From Mucilaginibacter mallensis (GTDB lineage: Bacteria; Bacteroidota; Bacteroidia; Sphingobacteriales; Sphingobacteriaceae), in the NCBI RefSeq assembly GCF_900105165.1, contig NZ_LT629740.1, positions 4,526,001 to 4,590,000 of the forward strand: a DNA stretch of 64,000 nucleotides, in the 5' to 3' direction. The stretch's first letter is position 1. Every line of letters starts with the position of its first letter. The position numbers and the translations under genes are program-made. This document shows positions 62,846-64,000 of the stretch, one piece after another. The notes under the pieces are model-generated. The model was not told the origin of the DNA. It did not search any database and saw nothing but the letters and a program-made list of their open reading frames with translations.

Positions 62846-64000
62846 TTAATTATCATTTGGCAGCGTAACAATAAACTCCGACCCTTGATCGATCTTGCTG
62901 TTTACCGTTATCTCCCCGTCCATAAAATTAACTAACTCTTTACAAAAAGCCAAACCGAGCCCAACACTTCCGTTTTGGTTATACTGGTTTTCTATTCTGT
63001 AAAATTTATTAAATATATTGTTTAATTCACTCTTTGGTATACCTATGCCTTTGTCGGCAAATGAAAATACAATGCTTTTTTTAGTACCTGTAATAGTTAC
63101 ATTCAATTCTTTTTTCTGCGGATGCGAATATTTATAGGCATTCTCCACCAGGTTCTGAAATATGCTACCTAATAACACGGGATCAGTGAAAATAGTATCC
63201 ACATTGTTTATTTTGGCCTCCAGCTTAAAATCGGCATACTTCATTTTAAAGCTATCAATATACCGTTTTACAAAGTCGTTTATATCTATTTCTTCTTTTT
63301 TCAGGTCGATAGATTTATTTTCAATCTGGGTGAACGACAGCAATTTAGTCATCAAATCATTAAGCTTATCAGCCTCTTCATCCAAAATTTTACCGTAATG
63401 CATAAGCTGCCTTTCCGATAATTCGCCGCCACCACGTAAATTCGACCCGGCAATTTTTATTACACTTACCGGCGTTTTAAACTCATGGGTAAAGTTATTA
63501 ATGAAATCATATTGCAGCTTGAACAAGCGCAGGTTGATCTTTAAATTACGATAGATAAGATAACCTATCAGCATCAAAAAAAGATAGATAAGTATTATTG
63601 TACCGCCAATAGGCATAAAGCGACGATTACTTTCGGCGGTGAGGTAACCATTGGCTGATTTAAAGTACAGCTTATAATTAGAAAATGTACCCGGAAAAGC
63701 CACCTCGGTAGTTATATTATCGCCGGGGTCATTATCAAGCGGGTAATACACAACCGGTTTAATAGATATACTCTGATATAATTCTTTATGCGAGTTTTTC
63801 ACCTTTAGCATATAGGGGTCGAGCAAAAAGGTCATCATGTTTTGCTTGTAGGCAACACCCGGATGTACATGCTGTTGCAGGTCGCGATAGATCTTCACAT
63901 CCTCGCGACGCAGAATATTCATATAGCTTATTTTATCGGGCTTAACATCATAAAATGTTTTGAATATCTCGTCGGGCGTTGATCCGCGTGAAGTATCAGA
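62846..64000 (-). CDS. Sensor histidine kinase, 5' end beyond the window
   Basis: The frame is open to 64000, giving 384 visible residues. A periplasmic sensor part is followed by a membrane helix (GGTIILIYLFLMLIGYLIY), then the HisKA box NNFTHEFKTPVSVI and an ATPase with N box (QNLVENAYKYS), G1 (DKGIGIP) and G2 (GLGLAFCKEL). It is the upstream partner of the OmpR-type regulator. The apparent start at 63922 is only an internal methionine. Confidence 0.95.
   Translation of the reverse strand, partial: SDTSRGSTPDEIFKTFYDVKPDKISYMNILRREDVKIYRDLQQHVHPGVAYKQNMMTFLLDPYMLKVKNSHKELYQSISIKPVVYYPLDNDPGDNITTEVAFPGTFSNYKLYFKSANGYLTAESNRRFMPIGGTIILIYLFLMLIGYLIYRNLKINLRLFKLQYDFINNFTHEFKTPVSVIKIAGSNLRGGGELSERQLMHYGKILDEEADKLNDLMTKLLSFTQIENKSIDLKKEEIDINDFVKRYIDSFKMKYADFKLEAKINNVDTIFTDPVLLGSIFQNLVENAYKYSHPQKKELNVTITGTKKSIVFSFADKGIGIPKSELNNIFNKFYRIENQYNQNGSVGLGLAFCKELVNFMDGEITVNSKIDQGSEFIVTLPNDN

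Overview
This window looks like chromosome from a Sphingobacteriaceae-type Bacteroidetes, close in character to Mucilaginibacter or Pedobacter. The evidence is the str/S10 ribosomal-protein order (rpsL-rpsG-fusA-rpsJ, then rplC onward), Bacteroidetes promoters (-33 TTG, -7 TAnnTTTG) before rRNA, rpsL, rplC and bamD, a GldB lipoprotein next to nadE, the bamD-rpoZ-coaBC-DUF4835-recN series, DUF885 and M13 peptidases, and many SPII lipoproteins. Genus is inferred from gene content only.

Layout. 1-7575: minus-strand S10/spc ribosomal-protein operon from rplC to a truncated rplF. 7576-18036: about 10.4 kb of mixed genes (TonB-like protein, C45-family hydrolase, thioesterase, a DCD/dUTPase-fold membrane protein, fungal-type prephenate dehydrogenase, PUA/EVE-like protein, FtsX-type permease, methyltransferase) that separates rplC from rpsJ. 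18037-21611: rpsJ, fusA, rpsG, rpsL. 21764-23881: repeats, an IS481-family insertion with a frameshifted transposase, and two 39-residue lipoprotein genes. 24073-30318: DUF885 protein, aldo/keto reductase, acyl-ACP desaturase and a histidine kinase, with hairpin repeats between them. 30865-37042: a complete rRNA operon on the minus strand (16S, tRNA-Ile, tRNA-Ala, 23S, 5S) with three tandem promoters and a terminator. 37496-47602: bamD, rpoZ, coaBC, DUF4835, a BlaI/BlaR1-like pair, recN, a hydrolase and fabI. 47768-57113: lipoprotein, clpC, ettA, phosphoesterase, M13 peptidase and a YkuK-like protein. 57162-64000: thioredoxin-family protein, GNAT, SRPBCC, gldB, nadE, a GIY-YIG gene inside inverted repeats, and an OmpR-type two-component pair whose kinase runs off the window.

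Most genes are housekeeping: translation, outer-membrane assembly (BamD), CoA, NAD, fatty acid and tyrosine synthesis, DNA repair (RecN) and protein quality control (ClpC). The unusual content lies mainly between genes. Several families of hairpin or palindromic repeats recur, some with stems that differ in sequence but keep pairing. Leading candidates for something undescribed are: (i) the GIY-YIG nuclease gene bracketed by near-perfect 37-bp inverted REP-like repeats; (ii) quasi-palindromes built of short repeated words that fill the spacers of the ribosomal-protein and rRNA operons; (iii) a DCD/dUTPase-fold protein lacking the deaminase glutamate and fused to a coiled coil and membrane anchor; (iv) a BlaR1-like protease with a tandem helical-repeat sensor; and (v) a 90-bp palindromic element read in frame inside recN. 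No CRISPR array or clear phage was seen.
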